Below, piece by piece: positions 25,993-33,728 of a stretch of DNA of 42,850 nt. The stretch's first letter is position 1. Every line of letters begins with the position of its first letter. Made by a program: the position numbers and the translations under genes. The DNA comes from CAWJHE01 sp964614855 (lineage in GTDB: Bacteria; Chloroflexota; Anaerolineae; Anaerolineales; UBA4823), in assembly GCA_964614855.1 (NCBI GenBank), contig CAZTMX010000005.1:1-42850 (forward strand), given 5' to 3'. The notes under the pieces are model-generated. The model did no database searches. It was not told the DNA's origin and saw only the letters and a program-made list of their open reading frames with translations.

Positions 25993-27738
25993 TTACCCCT
26001 TACCGTTTCCGCTGCCCAGCTGCGAGGCGTAGATTTCCTGGTAGATAGGGCTGGTTTGCAGCAGTTGCCGGTGAGAACCCTGCGCAGCGATTCGGCCCTG
26101 ATCGATGATTACAATCTTGTCTGCGTTAAGTACAGTGCTGATGCGCTGCGCCACCACGAGACAGGTTCTGCCTTTCATCCATTCATGCAGCGCCTGCTGG
26201 ATTTTGGCTTCGGTTTCCACATCGACAGAACTGGTGCTGTCATCGAGGATCAGGATCGCCGGCCGGGTGAGCAGCGCCCTGGCGATGGCAATACGCTGTT
26301 TCTGCCCCCCAGAAAGATTTACTCCACGTTCTTCCACATGGGTATCGTAACCCTGTGGAAGCCTGAGAATGAAATCGTGAGCCTGCGCCGCCTGGGCGGC
26401 CTGGATGACCTCCTGCTCGCTGGCTGCAGGCTTGCCGTAACGGATATTATCACGCACGCTGCCCGAGAATAACACTGTTTCCTGCGGAACCATGCTGATA
26501 TGTTCGAGGATTGAATCCTGTTGAAGATATTTCACATCCATGCCGCCGATGCATACCTGGCCTTCACTGGCCTCGTAAAACCGGGGTGCCAGGTTCACCA
26601 GGGTAGATTTGCCTGCCCCGGTGGCTCCCAGTATCGCCACGGTCTGGCCTGGTTCGGCGCTTAGGTCGATTCCTTGAAGAACACGCTCGCCATCCCCCTG
26701 GTTATAAGAGAACCCGACATTTTTAAATTCGACACTCGGTTGAAACCCCACGGGTAGAGGGATTGCCCCGGGGATGTCCAGCACCTGGGGCTTGGTGTCC
26801 AGCACTTCATTGACGCGCTCAGCAGAAACGATGGCTGCAGCCCAGATATTGGAAAGGTTAACCATGATCATCAGCGGTCCCATGATGTTGCCAAGGTAAT
26901 TGACAAAAGCTACAATTTCCCCGGTGGTCAGGCCGCCGTAGATCGCTTGTAGACCGCCCTGCCAGACCACCGCAGCCACGCTGATATTCACACAGGCGCT
27001 TAAGGTTGGACCCATCGCCGCCATGAATTGCATGACCTTGATATTGCGTTCGGTGTAATCCAGGTTACCGCTTTCGAAACGCTTGTTCTCGTGATCGGCG
27101 CGCACAAAAGCCTTCACAACTCGTACCCCGGCGATATTTTCTTGCAGGATGGTATTCAGCCTGTCAAGGCGGATTTGCATGGACAAAAACAAGGGTCTCA
27201 TTTTGACAATAAAGAAGACGATGAGGATGGATGTGACAATTAAAAGGGGGAAGATGGTCAGCGCCAGGCCCTTGTTGGTGTTATACATCAGGATCAAGCT
27301 GCCGATCATCAAGAGCGGTGCGCGGGTGCCGATGCGCAAGGAGACATGCACCAGCCGCTGCAGCACGCTGATATCGCTGGTGAGGCGCACCATTAGCTGC
27401 CCGGTTTTCAGCTGGTCCAGGTTGCCGTATGAAAAAGACTGAATTTTCTGGAAGATCGCCTGGCGTAGATCGCGAGCGATGCTTTCGCTGGCCAGGATGG
27501 AAAAATTGTTGTTGCCAATGGCAAAAAGGGTGTTACTAATAGAAATGCCCAGCATCATCAAAAAAGTATTCAGGACGACGCTAAATTCCTGCGGTGCAAT
27601 CCCTTGATCGATAATGCGCTGAACCAGCCGGGGGATGGCCAGGTCGGAAACCACAACGATCACCAGAAAAACCAGAGCGATGATACACTTTGACAGGTAT
27701 GGGCGGACAAAACGAAAGAGTCTGAAGACCTGGTCCAT
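25993..27738 (-). CDS. ABC exporter half-transporter with degenerate ATP site
   Basis: A 581-residue type IV ABC exporter with six transmembrane helices followed by an ATPase domain. Walker A is GATGAGKST near residue 372, the signature is canonical LSGGQ near 476, but Walker B reads ILILDDSTSSVD with aspartate in place of the catalytic glutamate (~496). The switch histidine is glutamine (VVAQRIST, ~526). This is the pattern of the non-hydrolysing subunit in heterodimeric exporters such as TM287/288 and BmrCD. With the neighbour's LSQGQ it builds the degenerate site. No good ribosome-binding site precedes the ATG. A divergent regulator gene lies 129 bases away. Confidence 0.93.
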   Translation of the reverse strand: MDQVFRLFRFVRPYLSKCIIALVFLVIVVVSDLAIPRLVQRIIDQGIAPQEFSVVLNTFLMMLGISISNTLFAIGNNNFSILASESIARDLRQAIFQKIQSFSYGNLDQLKTGQLMVRLTSDISVLQRLVHVSLRIGTRAPLLMIGSLILMYNTNKGLALTIFPLLIVTSILIVFFIVKMRPLFLSMQIRLDRLNTILQENIAGVRVVKAFVRADHENKRFESGNLDYTERNIKVMQFMAAMGPTLSACVNISVAAVVWQGGLQAIYGGLTTGEIVAFVNYLGNIMGPLMIMVNLSNIWAAAIVSAERVNEVLDTKPQVLDIPGAIPLPVGFQPSVEFKNVGFSYNQGDGERVLQGIDLSAEPGQTVAILGATGAGKSTLVNLAPRFYEASEGQVCIGGMDVKYLQQDSILEHISMVPQETVLFSGSVRDNIRYGKPAASEQEVIQAAQAAQAHDFILRLPQGYDTHVEERGVNLSGGQKQRIAIARALLTRPAILILDDSTSSVDVETEAKIQQALHEWMKGRTCLVVAQRISTVLNADKIVIIDQGRIAAQGSHRQLLQTSPIYQEIYASQLGSGNGKG

Positions 27739-27778
27739 ATGGATATTGTAGACGAAATTTTGCAGGAAAAAATACCAG

Positions 27779-27807
27779 TTGAAACTGATAAAGACCTGTG
27801 CTATAAA
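27779..27807 (+). promoter_or_regulatory. Sigma70-type promoter of the first MerR-TetR regulator
   Basis: TTGAAA (27779-27784) and TATAAA (27802-27807) are spaced by exactly 17 bases, ~60 bases before the regulator start. The same region must hold the promoter of the divergent ABC genes. Confidence 0.6.
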
Positions 27808-27809
27808 TG

Positions 27810-27842
27810 ATATTAACTATGATCAATATATATTATTAATAT
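27810..27842. promoter_or_regulatory. Candidate operator: 33-bp imperfect dyad in the divergent promoter region
   Basis: ATATTAACTAT (27810-27820) and ATTATTAATAT (27832-27842) are inverted copies with 9 of 11 positions matching. The dyad sits just after the -10 box of the regulator promoter and within the probable promoter of the ABC exporter genes, where a self-repressing regulator would bind. Confidence 0.4.
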
Positions 27843-27867
27843 TAGATTACATCTTTGGAGGGTAACG

Positions 27868-28818
27868 ATGGCAACAAACAGACAGCCCACCCACAGCGTG
27901 GATATCATCCAATCTAACCAGCGGGGATTGACCATCGGCCAGCTCGTCGACAGCGTGACCCGGTTGACTGGTTTCCGTTGTACACCCGCTATGATCTACA
28001 ACTACGAAAAGCTTGGTTTACTGCAAAAACCAGCCCGAACAGAAGGTGGGTTCCGTTTGTTCCAGCTTGAAGATGTGCAGCTCATCGTGTGTATTAAGCG
28101 CTGGCAGGCAGAAGGGTCATCCTTGTCGGAAATCAAGGATAAGCTGGGAAACTGTGATGGTGAATATAAGATAGAAGGAAATATGCTGGAGATGCCTGTG
28201 GACCGGCGTGTCCAAATTCTGGAGGCGGCTGCGCTTATTTTCCCGCAAAAGGGGTATGCCTCTACGACACTGCAGGATATCGCCCAGGCTGCCGGGATAT
28301 CCAGCTCTACCATTTACCAGCATTTTCGCAGCAAGGAAGACCTGTTCCTGGCGCTGACCGACAGCCTATCGTTTGTCGATACACTTGACCAGATCAACAA
28401 ATCCCTCAATGAGAAGAAGGATGTGAACTACCAGGATGTGCGTAATTCACTGATCAAAGTGGGCGAAAGCTTCCTGGATACCCATATGCGCAATGCAGAA
28501 ATTGTGCGTATGTTTATTGCCGAAACCCGCAATTTCCCAGAGGTTGGTAAGCGTTACTGCCAGAGATTGGTATCGCAAGTGGAAGAATTGCTAAAGGATT
28601 ACCTCTCTGCACAGATGAAACGCGGCGTGCTGCGCGAAGTCAATGTCGAGCTGGCTGTGCATGCGTTTTACGGGATATTCTTGAATTTTGTTGTCACGCA
28701 AAAGCTGCTGGAGGGGGAGGAGATTTTACATTTCCCAAAGAAGAATCGTGTGCGCGACCTGGTCGATATTTACTTGATGGGATTGAGTAGAGAGACGCCG
28801 GAGCTACCTGGAGAATAG
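27868..28818 (+). CDS. Fusion transcriptional regulator: MerR-type plus TetR-type DNA-binding domains
   Basis: A 316-residue protein with two different helix-turn-helix modules. Residues ~21-85 are MerR-like: LTIGQLVDSV, IYNYEKLGLL, the GGFRLF wing and VCIKRWQAEGSSLSEIKD. Residues ~112-165 are TetR-like: RRVQILEAAALIFPQKGY, then TTLQDIAQAAGISSSTIYQH and FRSKEDLF. The rest (~150 residues) is helical as in TetR ligand/dimer domains. GGAGGG precedes the start. The ABC exporter operon diverges from it, the usual layout for a TetR-type local repressor of a pump. A paralog at 32477-33400 shares the whole architecture. Ligand and target site are unknown. Confidence 0.88.
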   Translation: MATNRQPTHSVDIIQSNQRGLTIGQLVDSVTRLTGFRCTPAMIYNYEKLGLLQKPARTEGGFRLFQLEDVQLIVCIKRWQAEGSSLSEIKDKLGNCDGEYKIEGNMLEMPVDRRVQILEAAALIFPQKGYASTTLQDIAQAAGISSSTIYQHFRSKEDLFLALTDSLSFVDTLDQINKSLNEKKDVNYQDVRNSLIKVGESFLDTHMRNAEIVRMFIAETRNFPEVGKRYCQRLVSQVEELLKDYLSAQMKRGVLREVNVELAVHAFYGIFLNFVVTQKLLEGEEILHFPKKNRVRDLVDIYLMGLSRETPELPGE

Positions 28819-28881
28819 TCGGATTTTGACGCGTTTTCTCGCTGAATAAGCATTTGTTGATGCAATATAGGCGAAAGCCTA

Positions 28882-28910
28882 TTGACACCGACTTTCAATT
28901 ATGCTATATT
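28882..28910 (+). promoter_or_regulatory. Sigma70-type promoter upstream of the first cytoplasmic molybdoenzyme
   Basis: TTGACA (28882-28887) and TATATT (28905-28910) have a 17-base spacer. The transcript would begin near 28917, leaving a leader of ~375 bases before the enzyme gene at 29294. In the 28819-29293 gap I see no convincing gene other than a short candidate leader ORF. Confidence 0.65.
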
Positions 28911-29214
28911 GGATTTAGCTAATCAATAGTTATAATATCTCTTATCATGTTTCTTGAGTTCTCGTAGTTTACGAGATATCCGTGATACCTTCACCGCAAT
29001 TGAAATACCTGTACTGGCAGCGGTAAACCGGCACCATCCCTGTTGTTGCGCGCACCCCCCTCATCTTCTACGGTTTCCCATTAATTCCCAATTTAAGCTA
29101 CCTGCTGGCGCCAGCCTGGCCGTTTTAGGAACAGGAGCGATATTTTAATATTCAAAAAATCATTTGGCCCAGGGGTAATTATCAACTTTTCGATATTGCT
29201 ACAGGAGGTGAAAT

Positions 29215-29256
29215 TTGCCAATAAGAAAAACGTTCCTGGTGTTTGTCAACTTGTAA
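29215..29256 (+). other. Possible 13-codon leader ORF with a strong ribosome-binding site
   Basis: AGGAGGTG at 29203-29210 lies six bases before TTG 29215, which opens a short frame (PIRKTFLVFVNL) closed by TAA at 29254-29256. It ends 37 bases before the molybdoenzyme start. The ribosome-binding site is stronger than that of the enzyme gene itself. It could be a leader peptide or the relic of an older gene start. Confidence 0.3.
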
Positions 29257-29293
29257 GCTTGACTGGATCAAAGGTTCAGGAGGCAAGAATAAT

Positions 29294-31444
29294 ATGACAG
29301 AAAAAATAGTACGAACGATTTGCTTTGACTGCCACGCTAAATGCGGCGTTCTGTTGACTGTCAAAGATAACCAAATCGTAAGGGTCGAAGGGGATCCAAA
29401 CCACCCGGTTTCGCAAGGGATGGTGTGCTGCAAGGGGCTGAGCGCCCAGCAGATCCACGCCCATCCCGATCGTCTCAAATATCCGTTAAAGCGCATTGGT
29501 CCACGCGGCTCGGATCAATGGGAAGAAATTTCCTGGAAAGAAGCCATGGACCTGATCGAAGAAAAGATCCGCGGCATCACCACCAAGTACGGCGAAGGCG
29601 CCTTCATCATCGGCCAGGGCACTGGGCGCGGCTGGAACCACTGGCATATGCGCGCCAATGCGAGCTTTGGTTTGCCCGGATGGGGCTTATGCCCGGTGCA
29701 TGTTTGCCTTAACCCCAACCTTTTGCCCACCATATTTACCTATGGCATTTTCGCCTTCATCGACGCGGCTGATGTGCGCCATGCCAACACCATCGTGGAA
29801 TGGGGCATCAACCCTCTGACCGCCTGGCCAGGTTTGCAAGCGCCCCACTTGCTGGACGCAAAAGCGCGCGGCGCCAAGCTGATTGTTATCGATCCGCGCT
29901 TCACCGATCTGGCAGCCAAGGCCGATATCTGGCTGCAAATCCGCCCAGGCACCGACGGTGCGCTGGCGTTGGGGATGATGAACTATTTGATTGAAGAAGG
30001 ATTGTACGACAAAGAATTTGTGGACAAGTGGACTTTGGGCTTTGATCAGCTTGCTGAACGGGTGAAGGAATTCCCGCTTGATCGCGTAGCCGAGATTACC
30101 TGGATACCAAAAGAGCAGATTATCGAAGCCACCCGCTTGATGGCTTTAAATCGTCCGACCACAGTTACCACCTCCCTTGGCGTTTGTATGCACACCAACG
30201 GGATGCAGAACGGCCGGGCGATTGCAGATCTGTTTGGCATTTTGGGTGATCTGGATGCCAAGGGCGGTCTCCTCTCCAACAAGTTCTGGGATAATATGCT
30301 CTCGCCCGAAATTACCAAGATGGACCAATCTCGTTTGGGTGCTTTGCTGGGTGATGAGACCAAGCCATTCCTCACCCGCGCTGGCGGCAATCCCTGGCCA
30401 GATGCGGTCTGGCGCGCCATCACCACCGGCAAACCCTTCCCCGTAAAGGGCATGGGGCTGGTTGCAGACGATGCTCCGATGTGTTATGAGAACTCACGTG
30501 ATATTGTGGCAGCATTGAGCGAGCTTGAGTTCTTGTTTGTCAAGGATTACTTCTTGACAGATACCGCCAAGATGGCTGACCTGGTGCTGCCCACCGCGCA
30601 CTGGTCCGAGCGTGAGTCTGCCGATGAAGAACTGTACAGCGATCCCTGCCCGGTGGTTGTGCCGCAAAGAGCCGTCGATCCGCCGGGTGATGCCTGGTGC
30701 GACTGGCAGTTCTGGCTGGCATTGGGCAAGCGCTTTAAGCCTGAGTGGTGGCCGTGGGAAACCGTGCGCGAGATGTGGCAGTGGCGCTTGAAGACCTTTT
30801 ATGGGATGGACCTATCCTGGGATGATATGGCCAAACAGGGCTACTTTGTCACCTATGGCGGTGATAAGCGCGTTTACAAGAAATATGAAAAAGGTCTTGA
30901 ACGACCTGACGGCAAGCCTGGTTTCCGTACGCCCAGTGGGCGCATCGAGCTGTTGTGCGAGGCCTGGGGATCCTTTGGCTATGATCCACTGCCGGATTAC
31001 AAGGTGCCCTCGGCTTACGAAAATGAACAATTAATGGGTGCATATCCCTTTATCCTGATGACCGGCGCCAGGATCTATCCATTCTATCACTCAGCCTGGA
31101 CGCAGATCCCCATGCAGCGTGAGATAGAGCCGGATCCCTTCATAGAAATCCATCCGGATGCTGCAAAGGTGCAAGGCATCAGCGATGGCGATTGGTTGTT
31201 TGTCGAATCGCCCAACGGGCGTATACGCGCCAAGGCACGCCTGACGAAGTGCATCGACCCACGCTGTGTGCATTTACCACGCCCGGGTTGGCGCGATCCC
31301 TGCAAGGAATTGGGCTTGAAAGGCTACGGCAACCTGGGGGCGAACATCAATGTGTTGATTGGGGCTGAACCTTCAGACCCGCAGTATGGCACTCCGGCGA
31401 TGCGCTCTGCGCGCTGCCGGCTGATCAAGATGGAGGCGGTGTGA
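29294..31444 (+). CDS. Cytoplasmic-type bis-pterin Mo/W oxidoreductase (acetylene-hydratase/DMSO-reductase superfamily), copy 1
   Basis: About 716 residues without a signal peptide. A [4Fe-4S] motif is formed by Cys10, Cys13, Cys17 and Cys45 (CFDCHAKCG, then VCCKG). Cys138 in CPVHVC aligns with the metal-ligating cysteine region of the superfamily. ANTIVEWGINP, LIVIDPRFTDLAAKADIW and MADLVLPTAHWSERE are standard bis-MGD contacts. The acidic active-site residue that follows the second Fe-S cysteine in acetylene hydratase is His14 here, so hydratase activity should not be assumed. ATG 29294 lies 10 bases after AGGAGG. The gene is followed by a two-cluster ferredoxin gene one base after its stop. 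Substrate unknown; a soluble cytoplasmic reductase or hydroxylase/transferase is likely. Confidence 0.92.
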   Translation: MTEKIVRTICFDCHAKCGVLLTVKDNQIVRVEGDPNHPVSQGMVCCKGLSAQQIHAHPDRLKYPLKRIGPRGSDQWEEISWKEAMDLIEEKIRGITTKYGEGAFIIGQGTGRGWNHWHMRANASFGLPGWGLCPVHVCLNPNLLPTIFTYGIFAFIDAADVRHANTIVEWGINPLTAWPGLQAPHLLDAKARGAKLIVIDPRFTDLAAKADIWLQIRPGTDGALALGMMNYLIEEGLYDKEFVDKWTLGFDQLAERVKEFPLDRVAEITWIPKEQIIEATRLMALNRPTTVTTSLGVCMHTNGMQNGRAIADLFGILGDLDAKGGLLSNKFWDNMLSPEITKMDQSRLGALLGDETKPFLTRAGGNPWPDAVWRAITTGKPFPVKGMGLVADDAPMCYENSRDIVAALSELEFLFVKDYFLTDTAKMADLVLPTAHWSERESADEELYSDPCPVVVPQRAVDPPGDAWCDWQFWLALGKRFKPEWWPWETVREMWQWRLKTFYGMDLSWDDMAKQGYFVTYGGDKRVYKKYEKGLERPDGKPGFRTPSGRIELLCEAWGSFGYDPLPDYKVPSAYENEQLMGAYPFILMTGARIYPFYHSAWTQIPMQREIEPDPFIEIHPDAAKVQGISDGDWLFVESPNGRIRAKARLTKCIDPRCVHLPRPGWRDPCKELGLKGYGNLGANINVLIGAEPSDPQYGTPAMRSARCRLIKMEAV

Positions 31445-31445
31445 T

Positions 31446-31781
31446 ATGGCTAAAATCGCTATGTTCATTGACCTGGAACGTTGTGTAGGTTGCTTTGCCT
31501 GTCAAAACGCCTGCAAGCTGGTAAACAACCTGCCGGATGGTGTGATCTGGCTGCGTGTGACACCCAAAGAGAACAAGCCAGAAGAGGTAAACGGTAAGCT
31601 GTTTATGGACCGCTTCCCGGTGCCTGTGACATTGGAGATCTGTGAGAAATGCCCAGATCGCCAAAATGGTCACCTGCCACTGTGCGCCAGTGTGTGCATG
31701 GGCAAGGCGTTGTGGATCGGCGACCCAGATAAGGCGTTTGAGATGGCGAAGAAACGCCGCGCTGTTGTTTACACAAAGTAA
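31446..31781 (+). CDS. Small two-cluster 4Fe-4S ferredoxin partner, copy 1
   Basis: A 111-residue protein with CVGCFACQNACK near the N-terminus and CEKCPDRQNGHLPLCASVCMG in the second half, enough for two [4Fe-4S] clusters, a shortened relative of the DmsB/PsrB ferredoxins, which have four. It starts one base after the molybdoenzyme stop. It is the likely electron-transfer subunit of that enzyme. No membrane anchor gene follows, only a strong terminator. Confidence 0.93.
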   Translation: MAKIAMFIDLERCVGCFACQNACKLVNNLPDGVIWLRVTPKENKPEEVNGKLFMDRFPVPVTLEICEKCPDRQNGHLPLCASVCMGKALWIGDPDKAFEMAKKRRAVVYTK

Positions 31782-31793
31782 GGGGTAGTTGTT

Positions 31794-31839
31794 GAGGGGT
31801 CTTTGGGAACGCAAAAGTCCAGAGACCCCTCTTTGTTGT
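31794..31839 (+). terminator. Rho-independent terminator after the first molybdoenzyme-ferredoxin pair
   Basis: Arms 31794-31806 and 31819-31831 form 13 pairs (one G-T) with a 12-base loop and are followed by TTTGTTGT. It separates the enzyme pair from the next gene. Confidence 0.9.
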
Positions 31840-31918
31840 AGTTGCAACAGGATTAAATATCAAAAAAACCGGAAAAATCTAAAAAATCAAAATATACACA
31901 ATTTTATAAGGAGAGCCC

Positions 31919-32320
31919 ATGGGGATCATTACACAAGAAATGAAGGATGTGGCGGCAAAAACGGGAATTTTTGCAGTTGCCACCTCCTCAAAAAACGGCG
32001 AGCCCAATGTGGTTTCCATCACCTTTGTCAAGATACTCTCAGATGATGAAATCCTGGTGATGGACAATTTCATGCAGAAAACCGAAGCAAATTTGAAGGA
32101 GAACCCTCGCATCTCTGTTGCTTGCTGGTACATCGACCCGGAGACGCATGCCGCCCATGCCTACCAGTTCAAAGGCGATGCCAGGATCGAGACCTCCGGC
32201 TCCATCTTTGAGGAAGGCCGCCAGTGGGTGAAAGCTGCCATGCCGGTGATTGATTCAAAGGCAGCTGTGATCGTTAAAGTCACCGATGTGTATAATCTGG
32301 AGCCTCAATTCAAGAAATAG
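31919..32320 (+). CDS. Pyridoxamine 5'-phosphate oxidase-family FMN-binding protein
   Basis: A 133-residue split-barrel protein of the PPOX family: FAVATSSKNGEPNVV, then LVMDNFMQKTEANLKENPRI and VACWYI, then AYQFKGDARIE, which are the typical strand order. Proteins of this size bind FMN or related cofactors and reduce small substrates; the exact reaction is unknown. AAGGAGA precedes the ATG. It has its own transcript space after a strong terminator, followed directly by a decayed gene. Confidence 0.87.
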   Translation: MGIITQEMKDVAAKTGIFAVATSSKNGEPNVVSITFVKILSDDEILVMDNFMQKTEANLKENPRISVACWYIDPETHAAHAYQFKGDARIETSGSIFEEGRQWVKAAMPVIDSKAAVIVKVTDVYNLEPQFKK

Positions 32321-32328
32321 ATCATCAA

Positions 32329-32478
32329 ATGCTTCAAGCCTATGTATTTGACGCGTACGGGACACTCTTCGACGTCCATTCTGTGATAGAAGCCGGGGAG
32401 CGGGTGTACATGGGGCATGGTGCGGCGCTCAGCCGGCTTTGACGCGCCAAGCAATTGGAATATGCCTGGCTGCGGTCT
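32329..32478 (+). pseudogene. Remnant of a haloacid dehalogenase (HAD type II), N-terminal part with in-frame stop
   Basis: The frame starts MLQAYVFDAYGTLFDVHSV, the nucleophile region of L-2-haloacid dehalogenases (FDAYGTLFD), and continues to LSRL, a TGA stop at 32440-32442, then RAKQLEYAWLRS. In the family a tryptophan stands at the stop position (LWRAKQLEY), so TGG has become TGA. Homology ends near 32478, at the stop codon of the convergent regulator gene, and the remaining ~170 residues are absent. The fragment is a truncated pseudogene. Confidence 0.8.
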
Positions 32479-33400
32479 ATCTTTTTTCATACACCAGACT
32501 CCCCAAAAACAAATCCACCATATCAATCACATCCTCTTCATCTGGGATGATTGGGGTTTCGTTGGCGGAATAAAAATTGCGCGACAAGGAAAAATCTGCG
32601 AAGATGCCGAAGAACATCCTGGCTGCGATTTTTGTGTCGATAGGGCGGAACACCTCCTGTTTTACCAGGTGATCGAAATAATTCTCCAGCATGGCCTCTG
32701 TAGGCTCGATAAAGTTGTGCAGGTAATGCCTGCCGATTTCCGGAAAATTGCGAACTGTGGAAATCAGCAGACGATATAGCTCAACTTTGCTTGCGTGATC
32801 GCGGGTGAAATTTACCGCCACATCGATTAAGGATTGGCGCACATCTGCATAGCTCATGGCTTCATTACGTTCCAACGATGCCGTGATCAGGTCAAGGATA
32901 TTGCGAAAGGAAGTATTCTCAGTAAATGCCAGGAAGAGCTCTTCCTTGCTGCGGTAAAACTGGTAGATCAGCGATGGGGCAATCTCGGCTTCATCGGCGA
33001 TATCTTGCATGGTTGTGGCCTGGTAGCCTTTTTGTGGAAATATCTTGGCGCTGGCTTTTAAGATTTGGGTGCGACGGTCATCGGGTATCTCAAGCGAAAT
33101 ATCCCTTACCGTGATCCCCTCCGGATGGGAATCCAGCCTCTCTTTTATTTGAGCCAGACTCAAGCCTTCAGCTTGCCAGCGTTTGATCTGGACAACGGTG
33201 TGAATATCCCTGGGAAAAAATTGACGGAACCCACCCTTTGTTTTCGCTGCGTGCTGGACCAGACCGTGCTTTTCATAGTTGTAGATCATCTCGGGTGTGC
33301 AGTGCTGTCCCGATAGGCTGGATACTCTTTCCGCAAGCAGCCCGGTCGATATCAGGCGTTCATTTTCCAGATCAAGCATGATTTCAGTAGGAATGTTCAT
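32477..33400 (-). CDS. Second fusion transcriptional regulator with MerR-type plus TetR-type DNA-binding domains
   Basis: A 307-residue paralog of the regulator at 27868-28818. The MerR-like part includes STGLLAERVSSLSG, IYNYEKHGLV, KGGFRQFF and VQIKRWQAEGLSLAQIKERL. The TetR-like part includes RRTQILKASAKIFPQKGY, then TTMQDIADEAEIAPSLIYQF and YRSKEELF. The C-terminal helical region is TetR-like. It is transcribed away from the second molybdoenzyme, whose promoter carries a 32-bp dyad 140 bases from this start codon, so local control of that enzyme is likely. Its end abuts a decayed dehalogenase gene. Confidence 0.88.
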   Translation of the reverse strand: MNIPTEIMLDLENERLISTGLLAERVSSLSGQHCTPEMIYNYEKHGLVQHAAKTKGGFRQFFPRDIHTVVQIKRWQAEGLSLAQIKERLDSHPEGITVRDISLEIPDDRRTQILKASAKIFPQKGYQATTMQDIADEAEIAPSLIYQFYRSKEELFLAFTENTSFRNILDLITASLERNEAMSYADVRQSLIDVAVNFTRDHASKVELYRLLISTVRNFPEIGRHYLHNFIEPTEAMLENYFDHLVKQEVFRPIDTKIAARMFFGIFADFSLSRNFYSANETPIIPDEEDVIDMVDLFLGSLVYEKR

Positions 33401-33520
33401 TGCTTTCTTATGCCCTCATAGTGTGATTCTGCAGTGATTCTACCATTCAATCCTGACTTGATTTGATAGGAGCCCTTAAGTATCGATCCTGGGACTTACC
33501 TGATGCTGAGTGATTCGCTG

Positions 33521-33547
33521 TTGACATTTCCGAATAATTGGTATAAT
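33521..33547 (+). promoter_or_regulatory. Sigma70-type promoter of the second molybdoenzyme
   Basis: Consensus TTGACA (33521-33526) and TATAAT (33542-33547) are spaced by 15 bases, slightly short. The leader to the enzyme start at 33729 is ~175 bases, in which I see no other convincing gene. Confidence 0.65.
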
Positions 33548-33571
33548 ATGAATAATAATTCACAATATACC
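33540..33571. promoter_or_regulatory. 32-bp dyad operator candidate overlapping the -10 box
   Basis: GGTATA-n-T-n-TGAAT (33540-33553) is mirrored by ATTCA-n-A-n-TATACC (33558-33571): 12 of 14 arm positions pair. The left arm covers the -10 hexamer. A protein bound here would block the polymerase, which fits repression by the divergently encoded MerR-TetR fusion regulator. Confidence 0.6.
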
Positions 33572-33728
33572 ATAAAATGTTCGTTGAAAAAATGCCTCTT
33601 TAAAATCATTTTAATCAAGAAACCTCAACAGCTTTGGGCAGAATTGGCTACGGCAGCCCGTAAGGAGAGTGGTAAGCGAATAACAGCATTTCGGTTTCCA
33701 TTAGATGATCATAAATCAGGAGAATCGT

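Noticed and set aside
28954..29148. 64-codon plus-strand frame in the leader of the first molybdoenzyme
   Set aside because: No ribosome-binding site and an odd composition (His/Cys/Pro-rich) with no recognisable domain; more likely non-coding leader.
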